Shown here in pieces: positions 1 to 12,315 of a stretch of DNA of 64,000 nucleotides (positions are counted from its first letter, which is position 1; each line of letters opens with the position of its first letter). The position numbers and the translations under genes are program-made. The notes beneath the pieces were generated by a model. It searched no databases and had not been told where the DNA came from. It saw only the letters and a program-made list of their open reading frames with translations. The stretch comes from Trochalopteron elliotii (taxonomy: Eukaryota > Chordata > Aves > Passeriformes > Leiothrichidae). The stretch covers positions 3,075,571 through 3,139,570 of the forward strand of contig JANPWX010000060.1 in the NCBI GenBank assembly GCA_024734555.1, written 5' to 3'.

Positions 1-1807
1 TAGAAGCTTGACAGAAAGTTTTAGGAAATTCTTTATCTCACTCTTTACCTTTATTTTCTCTTTCTGATTTTATTTTTATGTGTATGACATGTATTTCTTT
101 TAGACATTCAGTTAAGAAAGAAAACTTGCAAAGTGTTGCTAGCAGTTGTCTTTCTTCTAAGTACTTTGAGAGATTGGTTGTCTAGTCAGCTTCTGGAAAG
201 ACTCTAGACAGTATCACATTTCTTAGTCAGCTCTGGTACTCTGAACTAAGCAGTCCTTAGTATCTCATCACCATCAGATCAAGGACTTTATGGAAAAATA
301 CCAGGAGTGCATTAATTTTCTGCATTAATGAGCTCTCTTAAGCTGTTTTTTTTTTTTATATGCCTTATTCTACTTGTTTTCAGAAAAGGAGCACCATAGT
401 TTTCACACTAGTACTGGTATCTCAGTTCTAAACTGACTTGGGCAAGGTGAATTTTGATGGATCTCAAAAGAGATACCAGAAATTAGTTTGGGGGAAAAGG
501 CTGCATCTGGTATTTTCTGAAAATCAGAGTCTAAAACAAACCTAATATGTCTGATCAGGCAGTTGAGGATTATGTAAAACATTGTCCAAGCTAATGTAAT
601 TTCACTGTTAGCTGTGTTTCTCATGATTAAGTTTTTCATACCATAAGCCATTGTAAGACTGCCAGGAGTATATGTTATCTACTGTGGATGAACAAATTTA
701 TTTCTAAAGCATTCTTAGGATCAGGCAAAACTACTTGGCAGTATATTATTTCCTCGTGCTTTTGCAGGAAAGAGACAGGATTCATGACTAAGGAGAAAGA
801 CAATAGGAGTGTGTCATATTTATTTGGGATCTACTTGGAAGCAATAAGTGAATTCAGAGCAGTGCTCTGCCTGTTGGCTCCTTTATGGGGAAGCTGAACT
901 CTGAGTACATAAAGTGACATGTGTTGAAAATTGGGATATAATAGGAACAGTGTTATCTTTTACCTTCACAGTCATGAGTTTACCTCTGAGTGCCAGTGAT
1001 GTTATTTTAGGGCCCTGGCCCAGCCAAAAGCAAAAATGACTTTATCAGCACATCAGCACTGCAGGAACTGCCTGACTGCCAATGTTTCTGATGCTGAGTC
1101 TGATGTTGAATAACAACATTGTTCAGTAAGAGCTGTTTCCTTGAGGCTTAGTTACAGAAGTGTTTGGAACATGGTGGTTTCACTATTAGCATTTTTGGAG
1201 TGAATACTCTTCATTGTATCTTATGCAATTTATCACTGGAGTTGACTTTTCCTTCTGCAATTCACTGTAGAGTGAGTCAGAAGGAGAATTAAGCATGTAA
1301 AGTTTAAAACAAATATATGTAAAAATACTCATCTGCATAAATCCTGCCATCCCATTAATTGTTGATATGTTCTGAATACAGCAGGACAAAGTATGACCCC
1401 TTTTATCTTTAAATATATTTCAGGAACCAGTTTGAAGACAATGTACAGCATTTTTATTTTATTCAGCATGCCACTTTATTTCCTACATCTGGATAATGAG
1501 CTGCCTGAGGAGAGGCTGTGTCTTCTCTCTATTGAGAAACTTCCTCCATTCAGGGTAGAAAGGTCCTTGTCCAAGGCTTAACCAATAGAAGATCCATAAC
1601 TAACCTTAGCAATTGTGCCAGTGCATCCAAGAAAGCAGAACTACCAAAAAGTCTGTCTTTTTATGCATCAAGACAAAGCAATAAAAATTAGAAGTCAAAT
1701 ATTTCATGATATAAAGCCATGAATTCAGACTTTGGTAGTCAAAAGTTCAAGGATTAGACTTAAAGACAAGTTAGTGTGATGTTTGGTGCTTACATACCTT
1801 TTTCTAG
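1..1807. other. Unique AT-rich non-coding DNA
   Basis: No gene or recognisable repeat is visible here. Open frames on both strands stay below about 85 codons, start at arbitrary ATGs and resemble no protein I know. A short T-run lies near 346-358. The last bases before 1808 form a pyrimidine-rich tract ending in AG, described with the next entry. Confidence 0.6.
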
Positions 1808-1969
1808 GTCCCAAGTCCCCCAGGATCCTGTCACTCCAAAGGGAGCCAGTTACCTGTACCTCAGTGCCCTGGCTGTTTCCTCAGAAAAAGTCCAAGCTCC
1901 TCTGGTTCTCTGGTGGGCTAAGTGTGTATCCCTGGGACTGGAAAGGCTCTGGTGTTTTTGTTCTGCAAG
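1808..1969 (+). other. Exon-like segment, unrecognised
   Basis: The segment is preceded by a pyrimidine-rich tract ending in TTTTTCTAG and followed by the donor-like string AAG|GTAAGA, so it has the form of a 162-bp internal exon, an exact multiple of three. It is clearly more GC-rich than its flanks. Two forward frames are open across it; in one, the stop TAA lies inside the donor sequence itself, as is common just past real exons. The translation (for example SQVPQDPVTPKGASYLYLSA) matches no protein I recognise. It could be an exon of a long non-coding RNA, a small exon of an unseen large gene, or chance: AG and GTAAG motifs are frequent in 64 kb. No partner exon was found. Confidence 0.2.
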
Positions 1970-4900
1970 GTAAGAACCTCACCAACACATTGCATACTTT
2001 TTAGCTCATGAATTAGATTTTGATGGAAATACGTAGTATGAAATTTATATTTCAGTAATTATGTAGGTTTTTTTCCAATAGGTGAATAATGAGGACATGT
2101 GGGAACTTTGTGGTTTTACATGTGGATAACAAAATACTAAAACAACCCCAAACCTCAAACTTGTCAGTCAGTGGACTGATGCATAAAGATTGGGATCACA
2201 GATTGATATTTCAATTTATACCATGGATTGCTTTAACATTCATGCACGATATACAATGAAGTGTTTTTTGGGTGGTCCTGGGCGGTTTCATGTGAGGATG
2301 ATGAGAATAAAGTGTAACTAAAGCAAACCACTGACACTGATGCCAGGCTAGTCAGTGAGGCTGTTGTTGAACTTTAAAATTCCAAGGAATTACCCAGAAG
2401 TCCTTGGTCAGTAGACAGAGAGCAGTTTCAAGCCTATGCTCATATATTTCTTCTAAAGTTCCTGGAGTGTCTTGAACTTAGAGCAGGATCAGAATTCCTT
2501 GTTTATAGTGCAGTTCATGTTAGTTTCAGCAATGATTTTTTTCCTGAGCAGACCTTGAAGCTGACTAATTCAACATGATAAGACTTCTTTCACTCCTAGG
2601 TAAATGAAGTCTGTGGGGCAGGAAGGATACCTTTCTTAACAAAAGGATATTACTGAAATCTGAGAAGTACATTCAAGAGCCCAGCTGGCACTTTTTTCCA
2701 TAATAAAACTGGCTTTCCTTCAGAAGCAATGGCTATTTTTGAATGACTGAAGATTACAGCTTGCTAAAAAAAGTCTTGTTTGATAGTCAATGGAAATGAA
2801 TGATTCTTATTTTAATATGGTCAGTAAAACATTGCACAAATAAAAATTCAGCAGCTTGCCAATGTGCTGTGCCATACCTACGCAATGCCTATGATTTTGT
2901 TAATATATTTTTCTGTAGCTTTCGTTCAGCTGAAGAAAATCCTCTGTCTTCATGTTCTATACAGAGCAGGTGGTGTCTGCTAACTCTTGTTGGGCAGATT
3001 TCTGGTTTAGCCTAAACATTCTTTTTGAAAGAACAAGCATTTCTTTGGCAAATTGGGACACAAGCAAAGGAGTGCTTGAAGGTAGAAACAGGACTTTGGG
3101 TCTTCCCAAGGATTAGCTGGGGGTCAAAAACACATAAAGCACCATAAAACCCAAGCCATTATTCTTATTTTAGAAGATTATGGTGCTCTTTGGATGCACT
3201 GGATGGTGCATGAGGCCCATGTGATTGACTTCTATATTAATGGGAAATGGGCCTTCATTTACTTTAGTGGAATTCAGCAAAATGGCATCAAAGACAACAC
3301 TGAGCAAGATGAACCAACTGCCATCAACAAGTACTTGGGGAATTCAAATAACATTTTACAACAAGGGATCATTATTTATGCATTAATTAGAAACTATACA
3401 TGTAATTGAATGTGCATAAATATGGCACACAATGATTCTGAGAACATTCACTGAAATTCCCCTTTAAGTTACTTGAACTTTGTACCAAGAGGCATGTAAG
3501 AACTTTGAGACTGATTCTCTAGATATGCAGGATTTTCGGGCAAACATTATTCTAACTTCCCAAAAAGAAACATTTCACGTTGCTTACTGCTCACTGAATA
3601 AAAAATTTGTTCTTGTTTTTGAAAGCATTTATGTAAGAGTTTTGTAGTCATACAGGTAATGTACATAGTACACAAGGACTGTCTTTATCTCAGACCTTGA
3701 AAAATGGTGTATGCTAATTCTGGAGCAATTTACTTCATCCCAGGTTTGGTACATCTTTAAAGTTTAATTTTCCTCTTTCAAGTCAGCTTTGGAGAAGCAT
3801 GTAACTGCAGTTGTTTTGATACTTCACTAAGCATCAGATTGAAAAGAGAGGGAACGCAGATCTAAGAACATTAAACTAATGTTTGACATGTCCAACAGAT
3901 GTGTGTAAAATCTAAAGAACGTACAGCAAAAGACCACTATGATGCTGAAGCAGGAGCACAAAAATATACAAGTCTATCTGAGTTGTGTTGATAACTGAGC
4001 TTGAGGAATGTGCATTATATCCCAAGCTCTGACAGCTTTAACTAGACAGGAAAACACAAGCACCTTTTCTCTGATAACAGTCAGTGCATTGATAGTCTTT
4101 ACTGACCTTATCTGAAGAATAATAAATGCTTCAGTTCCTCAGTTTGTCCTTATTGCATTTCTTGGTTGATTTTTTATTTCCTTTGCCTTTTTAGTGTCAG
4201 ATTCCTCAGATAATCAGGAAGAAAAAAATTCAACCTTTCGACCTGCACTGAAGGGATGACTGAGAAAACTGGCAGGGAGACACCTTCTAAGTGCTCTGTG
4301 GATTAAGAATGGCCAGACATTTCATAAGGCCCTGTGAAGTGGTGACTGTGTTAACACTGATGTCAAAGGGATGCAGAGCAGTTACCCCTGTCAGGGTAAG
4401 ACCCTTCTGTCCAAAAGATGCCAAAGAAACTGATGTGTACAAATCCTAGGGCTGTAAAGTCTGGTCAGGTGACTACTCTTCCCTAATTCCCCACTCCAGC
4501 CCACACAGTCCAGGTGCTCTCCAGCCAGAACACATTATTTTGTGCAGTTGCAAGCACCAGGAGTGTTTATAGGAAACAAACTTTCTAGAAATCCCAAGAT
4601 AACCTCAGAAACATAATGAACCAAATAAATGTGAGTGGTTGTCCTACACAGAGCACCTTCAAGTTGGCTGGACTGTTCAATTATTGATCAGGCAGAAAAT
4701 ATCACAAAAAATGTCAGACCAAAAGCCTTTTGCTTTCTCTAGTCTTAACATGTCAAGGCTTTTAGGTCAAACTCCAAAGGAAACTGTGACAATGCTGTCT
4801 TCAAGGAAACCAAACATATACTAGTAATTTCACTTCTTTAACTGCATGTAAAATAGTTATGGACTGGATATTCTCCACGGTATGTACTTGTAGTTTTATT

Positions 4901-7900
4901 TTTTTTAAAAAATTGATCTTCTTCAGCAAATACACGAAAATACTTCCATGTAATTTTAAAAATGTTACTTATTATTTAACACCATCCTTTGAATCAATTG
5001 CATAAAAGGCCACAACAAATAGGCATAAACCAAATATAGATATTAAAACACATCATGGGCTCTTCCTATGTTAGCTTAATTCAGTTTCTTTGTTTACAAA
5101 ATAAACATCAATATAAATATTTAATACAGTAGCTGCAGTAAGAAAACTGTTTTTATTGTGAGAATGCTGAGCACTGTGGAAACTATCTTTTAAATTACAA
5201 CTTTCTCTTAGCTTGAGCTAGAGCCTTTTCTCATAAAGGAAAAAGTCATAGTATGTTAATGGCAAATATCCATCAGGAAATAAGTCTAAAAGCAACTCAG
5301 GAAGTATATTGCTCTGAGAAAGATGGCTTTGCATTTGTGCCATGTTTATAATAAGCTCAATTCCAATATCTTCAAAATAACAGTAAATATTTAACACAAG
5401 GAATATTTCATAAGATTGCAATAAATGTTTAATACAATGTAACTTTGCAGTACTTCAAAAACTTATTGCTACAAATATTTATCTAGAAATTTAATTAAAT
5501 ACATGTATAATCCATGAAATAAACTACCTCAGCTTTGATTCAGCAAGCTGCTCTGCAGAAGTGCAGAGGTGTGTCCTATGCAGTTGGTCTCTGTGCCAGA
5601 GCCTGTCTTTGTGTTTGAACTCCCAGCCCTCGCCCTGATTGCAGATTCATCAGTGTCAGGACTACCCCTCTGCTCTAACTACTCCTACACAAACTCACTG
5701 ACTAACCAAATCAGTGTCTGACTTGACCCAGTGTTGTACAGACTTAGGATTGTAACCTTTGCCAAGTACTCCCCGGAGTTAGATGATCCCTTCTCCTCAC
5801 ACAGCCAGCCAAAATGGGATCATAACTGCATTAGCCTCAGGAGATGTCCTCCTTCTGGATTGCTTCCAGGATCCCAAATATCCAGCCTTCCTTTCCAAGG
5901 CTTCACTACTTGTGAAAGAAAACACACATCCTTTCATGTGCTGTCACAGGGGTAAATTTCATTTATTTCTGATAGCGGAAAGCATAGAGGGTACATTGGA
6001 TCTGGGGAAGGGCAACTGCAAACGCTGCTAGGCTGACATGGGGAGGAGTTTCTGGCCGAAAATCACCCCATGGCTTTGCCTGGAACATGTGGCAAGAGCA
6101 AGAGCATGTAGCCTCTCGTGGTCTCCAGGGATTTCTGACTATCCTGTGCATCTCCTCCGTACATCCTTGCACATACAAGTCACCTGAGCTCACCTCTGTT
6201 CCCCAAACTGTGTAAGTTCCTAAAAGTCCTTAGCCAGCCTTACATTTATTCCTTTTGTCTGAAATGCCATTGTCTTTAAAACCCACAGGCAAGGGCTTCT
6301 TTTTGCACAATTAGATTTCATGTGGCCTAAAACACTTATGGAAACACTAAAAACTTCTGGAATACTTTCTAGTAGTGCAGTGCTGCTGCAGGTCTGGAAT
6401 GAGGTGCTGATTGGGCACCACTGCAGCTTTCTTTGAAAGGAGTTATCTATTGGCCAGTCAAACTACTCTCTACCTGAGCATCAGGACAATAAGAAAACAA
6501 TTCTGATAATTCTTGATTTAATGCTGCACTGGAAATGTATTCCTGGCAATAACATGTTAACAAAGAAATTAACATTTCCTTATTTTTGTAAGTCATGGTG
6601 CATTAGTATGTGATCTCTTTGACGCATTTTGGAATGATTTCCAGTGTAAAAAAATTGGCTGTCTGGGAGAGGGGAAGTGAGGAAAAGTAATGCAGGGAAG
6701 AAATAATCTGCAGCTTGAGTCTCTTTGCCACTTTCACTTTTGGAATCCATAACTTCATTTCCTGATTCTGTTTTTGTGGAACTGGTTATAAAAACAAGTA
6801 AGGAAGCAAAATATTGATGTTTTATGTGTTCATAAACAATAACTAAACCCATTTTCTTTAGAGTCCCCTTTTTCTTATGTTAGTTTTAGGAAAATTTTAT
6901 TACTGCTTTTGCTCTTTTTAATGCTGAAAAGATATTATGATTGAAGAGCTAAAAATATAGAACTTCATTTGACATGTTGTAGTGCTGCAACTTGCTTTTT
7001 TTTTTTCTAATAGAGTGCTGCTAGTCAGAGTAGAAATGGGCCCTGAGATGAAACAGAATTGACTGATTCCCCGGGATTTGGATAAACCTTCAGAACTGCA
7101 CAGATAGAAAGTGAGCATTGTCATGAGAAAAAGAATGGAGATATTTCAAGGAAGATCATCTGCATGTTTTGTGATTGCTTAGTTAGTAGTGGTGATCACG
7201 ACTTCCTTATGTTCAACTGAACATAGCTGAGCACATTAGGAAGGTAATGTGGCACCGCAGCCAAGTGTGGAGCTCTAGCATTTGTCCTACTGTCCATGTG
7301 GTTTGAACATAAGCTTAAGCACAAAATCAAGGAATGGTTTTCAATTTTTAAGGCTTTACATGACAAAATTATGTTACATTCCTACTGAAATAAATTGAAT
7401 TTTTAGAGCTGATTTTGGCAGGACAACCTCAGATGTCAAGGACCTGCATGGTCCCTGGACAGAACATGGCCTGACCCAGCAACTCCTTGCATGAAGAGCT
7501 TCCCTCTGTTGCTCAGGCTCCTGCTTGCTATCCTTTATAATCCACTCTGAATGATACTTGGCCCTCAAAATTCCTTCAAACTGATGACTATTTTCAAGCA
7601 GGCCGTACTGAAAGGACCATCGTCTACGATTGCTTTTCAATTTGCACCCCTTTTTTAGTAGCACATTTGAACAATCATCAGCAAATACATGTTACAAGTA
7701 AAGGCATTTCTGAAGCCACATTTTGATGGTGCTGAATGGGGAGCCCTTCAAAAAACCCACCTCTGTGTTGCTATATGATATGCTTAGAAAAAAGTCAAGT
7801 ATTAAGTCAAACAGAGGGACACTGTATGCATAGAAAAGATTTGGATCACAGCTTGATACACCTGAATGCATCTCGGGTTGAAGAACTTTAAAAAAACCCA

Positions 7901-9009
7901 CTATTGATGTAGTTTGGGCTATTAGTTATTCCATGCTGGGCTCTATACTCTTTGTGTGGAATACTTTGATAGAAACATTCCTTTCTTTTGAACTGTGCTC
8001 TGCTTGTCATAACAGCATGGGATGTTGTGAAAGTTAAAAATAACACTGTCAGATTAATCATTTTTAAGAAGGTTTCTTTTACTTATTGTACAAAAGGATA
8101 ACCTTTGAAAATGCAAAGATGAAGGCAAGTAAATGGCTTTTCAGAAGACAAAATTGGTTTAGATTTTTTCCAACTGACTCAGGGGTAAATGATTTTGTTG
8201 TTTATGTCTTGTCGTTTAGTATTTCTGCTCCTCAGCAGACTTAGTGTCCTGCAGCCTGGCTCAGTTAGTGTAGTGGGATGTTCCAATAGATTTACCAGTG
8301 TACCCACTTTCCTGATCCTCTTCTCAGAGTGGATCCATGCATTCCCTCTGTTTCTTGTGAGTTGCACTGGCATTTTCCAAACTACAGTGCATGGTGAAAA
8401 AGCATGAAGGCAAATCATCATTATACCTGAATTATCAAACTAATTGCTAATTGCAGTTTGAAGGGAACATTAGGAGAGACACATTTGTAAGGAAAACATT
8501 TTATCTAAACAATAATGTAGTGGCCTATGTCCATTTTACCTATGAGTAGGGAATTTGGCTTTACTTCCTTCTGCTTCTGTTTAGGTAGGTGGCAATCTCA
8601 CTCCTAACAAATACAGAGAAAATGTTTACAAAACAGGAATATTTCCATCCAGATTAATTTCTGGAGAAGCTGCCTTTATCTGAGCAATGTTCAGAAATCT
8701 GGGGAGAGAGTCCTGTGTCCTACACCCATAGTACAAGCTTGAAGAAAATCTGCATGGAGCATGGCAAAGAGGAGATTAATGTGGACAATTTGTTGTGAAC
8801 CTCACCTGAAGGTAAACTACCATTTTCAAAATGCCATCAAGTCTTCCTATAAAGAGCAAAGGTGCAACCAGTTCGAGGCAGCCAGTGTTTAACTGGTGCT
8901 GTCTCTGCTGTTTACAGACCCACTTGTACATGTGAAATGCTGAGCCTGTGATTCACACATAAGAATTCCACCTTGCATTCTTTCCCCCCTCCTATCCTGA
9001 GATCTGGCT
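1970..9009. other. Long unique stretch without a recognisable gene
   Basis: This is AT-rich, CpG-poor single-copy-looking DNA. The longest open frames are about 90-96 codons (minus strand 7374-7664 and 6580-6852) and have no recognisable motif. A 72-codon frame at 3194-3409 follows an acceptor-like TTATTTTAG and reads protein-like for about 60 residues, but I cannot assign it to a family. I found no SINE, LINE or LTR that I could support. Confidence 0.55.
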
Positions 9010-9760
9010 CACTCATTTAAAAGCACTGGGAGAAGTGTCCTGGATCCTTCCATCCATAATCCCAGGGCTCTGTGAGGGACCCCTGGGACTGCTCTGCATC
9101 TGGGGCTGTGCCACATTTGCTGGTAGAGCCCCAGTGAGGCAGAGCAGACCTCACCAGCTGCTGGGACTCTGATTTCTGCCCTGGGTGGGACCTCCCATCC
9201 TGAAGATGTGCCTGACAGTGGGAGAGGTCATTGTGCTGACACAGGCACGAGCAAAGGAAGTGCCTAAAGGACCTGCAGAAGAGGGGACAGCTGTAGATAA
9301 GCACACAGACATGCTTCACGTCAACAGGAACTGCTCATGGCCAAGCACTTCTGAAAATGTTGGTAGGCTGCAGTGAGATGGCTGAATAGGTGCCAGAGCC
9401 TCTGGAAAATCAGGACTCCATTGTGAGGTCTGAGCACTTCTGCAGAGGCAGCCTGCAGAACTGGTGCAGATGGCCTGGCCCCCTCTCAACAGGCACACAT
9501 CACAGTTCCAAGGGCAGCAAGAGGGGCTGGGGGTGGTGGGGAGGAGAGGCAGGCAGGAGCTGGCAAAGGACAGGCTGTCAGGTGCAGCAGCTGTCCCAAC
9601 AGGCACATTTGCCATGGCAGGATGCTGCTCTCTGCCTGATCCAAGCACTGAACTCTAATTATATTTGCTATGTGTTGATTACCATGGTCAATCTTGTATT
9701 TTTGCTTGAGAGTTGTCTGTTTCTGTTGTTTGAAATTGTGCCAGCTACTGGCTGAAGAGT
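9010..9760. other. GC-richer patch with overlapping open frames, no assigned gene
   Basis: Base composition rises relative to both flanks. Open frames of about 100-120 codons overlap on opposite strands (minus 9017-9319 and 9316-9648; plus 9390-9755). Their translations are rich in Ser, Cys, Gln and Pro and show no domain. Overlap on both strands is what GC-rich DNA gives by chance because stop codons are AT-rich. CpG dinucleotides are few, so this is not a CpG-island promoter. It may be an old GC-rich repeat or a non-coding exon. Confidence 0.4.
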
Positions 9761-12297
9761 CGAACTAAAAACACAGAATTAACCACAGCCACCTGAGAAT
9801 ATTAGAAATTCCCAAAGAGGGAACTCAACTGTAATCTTGACTCTCTTACTCACTAAGAAACAATCTACCTGATCCCAAAATTCCCTAGGTTAAAGAAGAT
9901 ATATTCTCCCCCTCCTTTTTTTCTTTTGAGACAATTTATTGATTGCTTCAGCCTTTTCTACCCCCTGCATGAATCCTTAGAGAAATGCTGTAATATTTCA
10001 AATCCTATAAAAGCAAACTTGAGAACCTCTTAGGAAAACCCCCCAAAATACTTAAACTTATGACACGGCAAAAATTATAGTTATTGTCGTTCAAGTAACC
10101 TTGACTCTGAACCTAACTGGGAAATGGAAACAAAATTTGGGTCAGCTTCAGCCTCCTGCTCCCTCAAGAGCAAATCACTCCAGCAGGCAGGGAGGACATA
10201 GAAGAGAGATCAATGTCTTATCCCAAAGGGTTGCAAATATAGATGCAGGTGAACCACTGGAATGAAGCCATTGCACCCTGTGGGTATCATTTTGTGGAAA
10301 GTTAAAAAACAGAGTGTGGGAAACAAGTTCCAATAGCAAAGGCAACAAATACTATTTATTATTGCTGTAGAAGGACAAGCAATGCATTGCTTTGCCACAC
10401 AACTTCCTAGAGACAGGAGAAGGGCTGGCTAGAAGAGCAGGGGAGCTGGAGTGTTTCAGCAACACGTTACCTGAGCCACACGTGCTGTGGAGAGCTCACC
10501 ACTGCCCTGCTCCCAGCTCTGGCACACAGAAAACTGCCCCTGAGCACACACACAGCCTTGACACCACTGAGACAACATGACCTGAGGTTTTGGTTAAATC
10601 ACCTGTACTCCCAATGACTGCACAGAATATTTTGCAATAATTTAATGTACAAGAATTTGAGCTCAGAAAGGACACTAAGAGGATTGAAGTGGTGCAACTT
10701 GGAAGAGAAGATTGGCACAAACTAAGTTGAAGTTCTTTATTAGAACAGCTATGCTCTGAACTTTTCAATATTCAACTAGGCAAAGGGAAAGATTGTACGA
10801 AGATTCAAAGAATGATAAATTTCAAGGAATCTCAGGGTTTTATTATATGAATGAAGATGTTAAACTTCCACAAGATCATGCTGATGACCCGATGCCACCC
10901 AAATATTTTTTGTTGCTGTAGTGGACACACTCCATGGCAGGAGGGGGTTTTAGAGGGAAAGGCTTTGAGGAGAAGGTTCCAGTCCCAGGGTAACTTGGAA
11001 GAAAGAGAAATTCCATACCAGAGCTCAGCACATGGAGTTGTACCACTGCAGGGTGCTGTGTTGACATGTTCATTTATGGGGTGTACTAAGGAAATGGGGC
11101 CCCATATTTTACACAGTGGCACCTCCATGAGAGGAGATTCTGGTTTCTGGAGCTTGCAGAAGATTATGGGAAGGGATCAGAAAAGAAATTATTAACTTTG
11201 CTGAGCTGTATGTGCTATTTTTGATCAGTGAGCTGTGCTAACAGCAGGGAATGTGCTCTGGCAAGGGGTAATCTAAGTAGCTGAAGTAGGGGTGATGCAT
11301 TTCGTTATAGCTGATTGAAGGCACTGAAAAGCCTAAAATAATAATTTTGCCAAAAATGACCCACTGGCCTTTCTAGTTGATTTTCCTATAAAGCAGGCAT
11401 TAAAACTAGACCACTTCTGTCATTTTTTTCAGGTAATATTTCCCTTAGCTTTCACATTAGCTCTCTAATATAAGAAGATGCTTTTCTAAATCTTGATGTA
11501 AATAATATGCTTCTGCTGTCCTAAGATTAACTCCTCAAACCCCAAATGCAATGTCAGAGTGGGATTTTGTAGCTGATAGGTGAGGTTACCTTGTACCAAA
11601 ACTGAAATAACTACAGCTTTACTCACTTTTTGCAAGACAGGACCCTTAATGTGATAAGCTGTGCTGTTCAAGAGACACAGGTATGTCATTGCCTGAAAAC
11701 GGTTCTAACCTTGTCTTGTGTTACCCTTCAGCAGCAGTTAATCATTAGAGCAGGATCATTAGGGCAGGATCATTGCTCTGTGTGAGCAGAAAAGAGGCAT
11801 TGTTCCTGATTGCAGCTCTAATGACTCCAAGGGTGCAATCTCATAATTAGGAATGTCTTTAAATGCTGTTTACTTTACTTGACTTCAAGTCACAGAATTC
11901 AAGGAAGTGCAGTTACCGTGGGGAAATTTTTGCATGCGCTTTCAAATTCCACCCAACCTGTCCCCATCTCATGTCCTTGTGACTTGAGCATAATTAAACT
12001 TTGGAAAAATTTGGATTCCCTTCTGAACCAACATCTGATGGTTATCACCCAGGCATAACCTTCATTTTCAGCAAGTGACCTGGGCTGAACAAACACAGAG
12101 CACTTACATATTTTACAAACCCACAGTTTATACAGAGATTATTTTATGTTTAGATATCACTCTTGAGCAACTGGGACAAAGCCAGCTGCAGATCTGTATA
12201 AACAACAGATTTTGCACATTAGATACTTCTAAAGGATCTGTTATAGCTTGAAGTAAAGTGAAAATCTAGCAGTGGAAATCTAGCTCCACCCAACAGA
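9761..12297. other. Unique non-coding DNA
   Basis: No gene is recognisable. Overlapping frames on both strands around 10832-11195 (about 98 and 114 codons) have no family resemblance. The only repeat seen is a short 14-bp direct repeat at 11741-11774, listed separately. Confidence 0.5.
11741..11774. repeat. Short 14-bp tandem repeat, about 2.5 copies
   Basis: The unit ATCATTAGAGCAGG is followed by a copy with one change (A to G) and then a partial third copy. It probably arose by replication slippage and has no known function. Confidence 0.75.
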
Positions 12298-12315
12298 TTT
12301 TTTTTTTTTTTTTTT
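12298..12315. repeat. Poly-T tract, 18 bases
   Basis: Uninterrupted run of 18 T. Such runs can be the poly-A tail of a minus-strand retroposed sequence, but the bases next to it show no recognisable retroposed gene or SINE. Confidence 0.9.

Noticed and set aside
9017..9755. Three overlapping 100-121 codon frames as genes
   Set aside because: They lie on both strands in a GC-richer, CpG-poor patch, show no domain and exclude each other.
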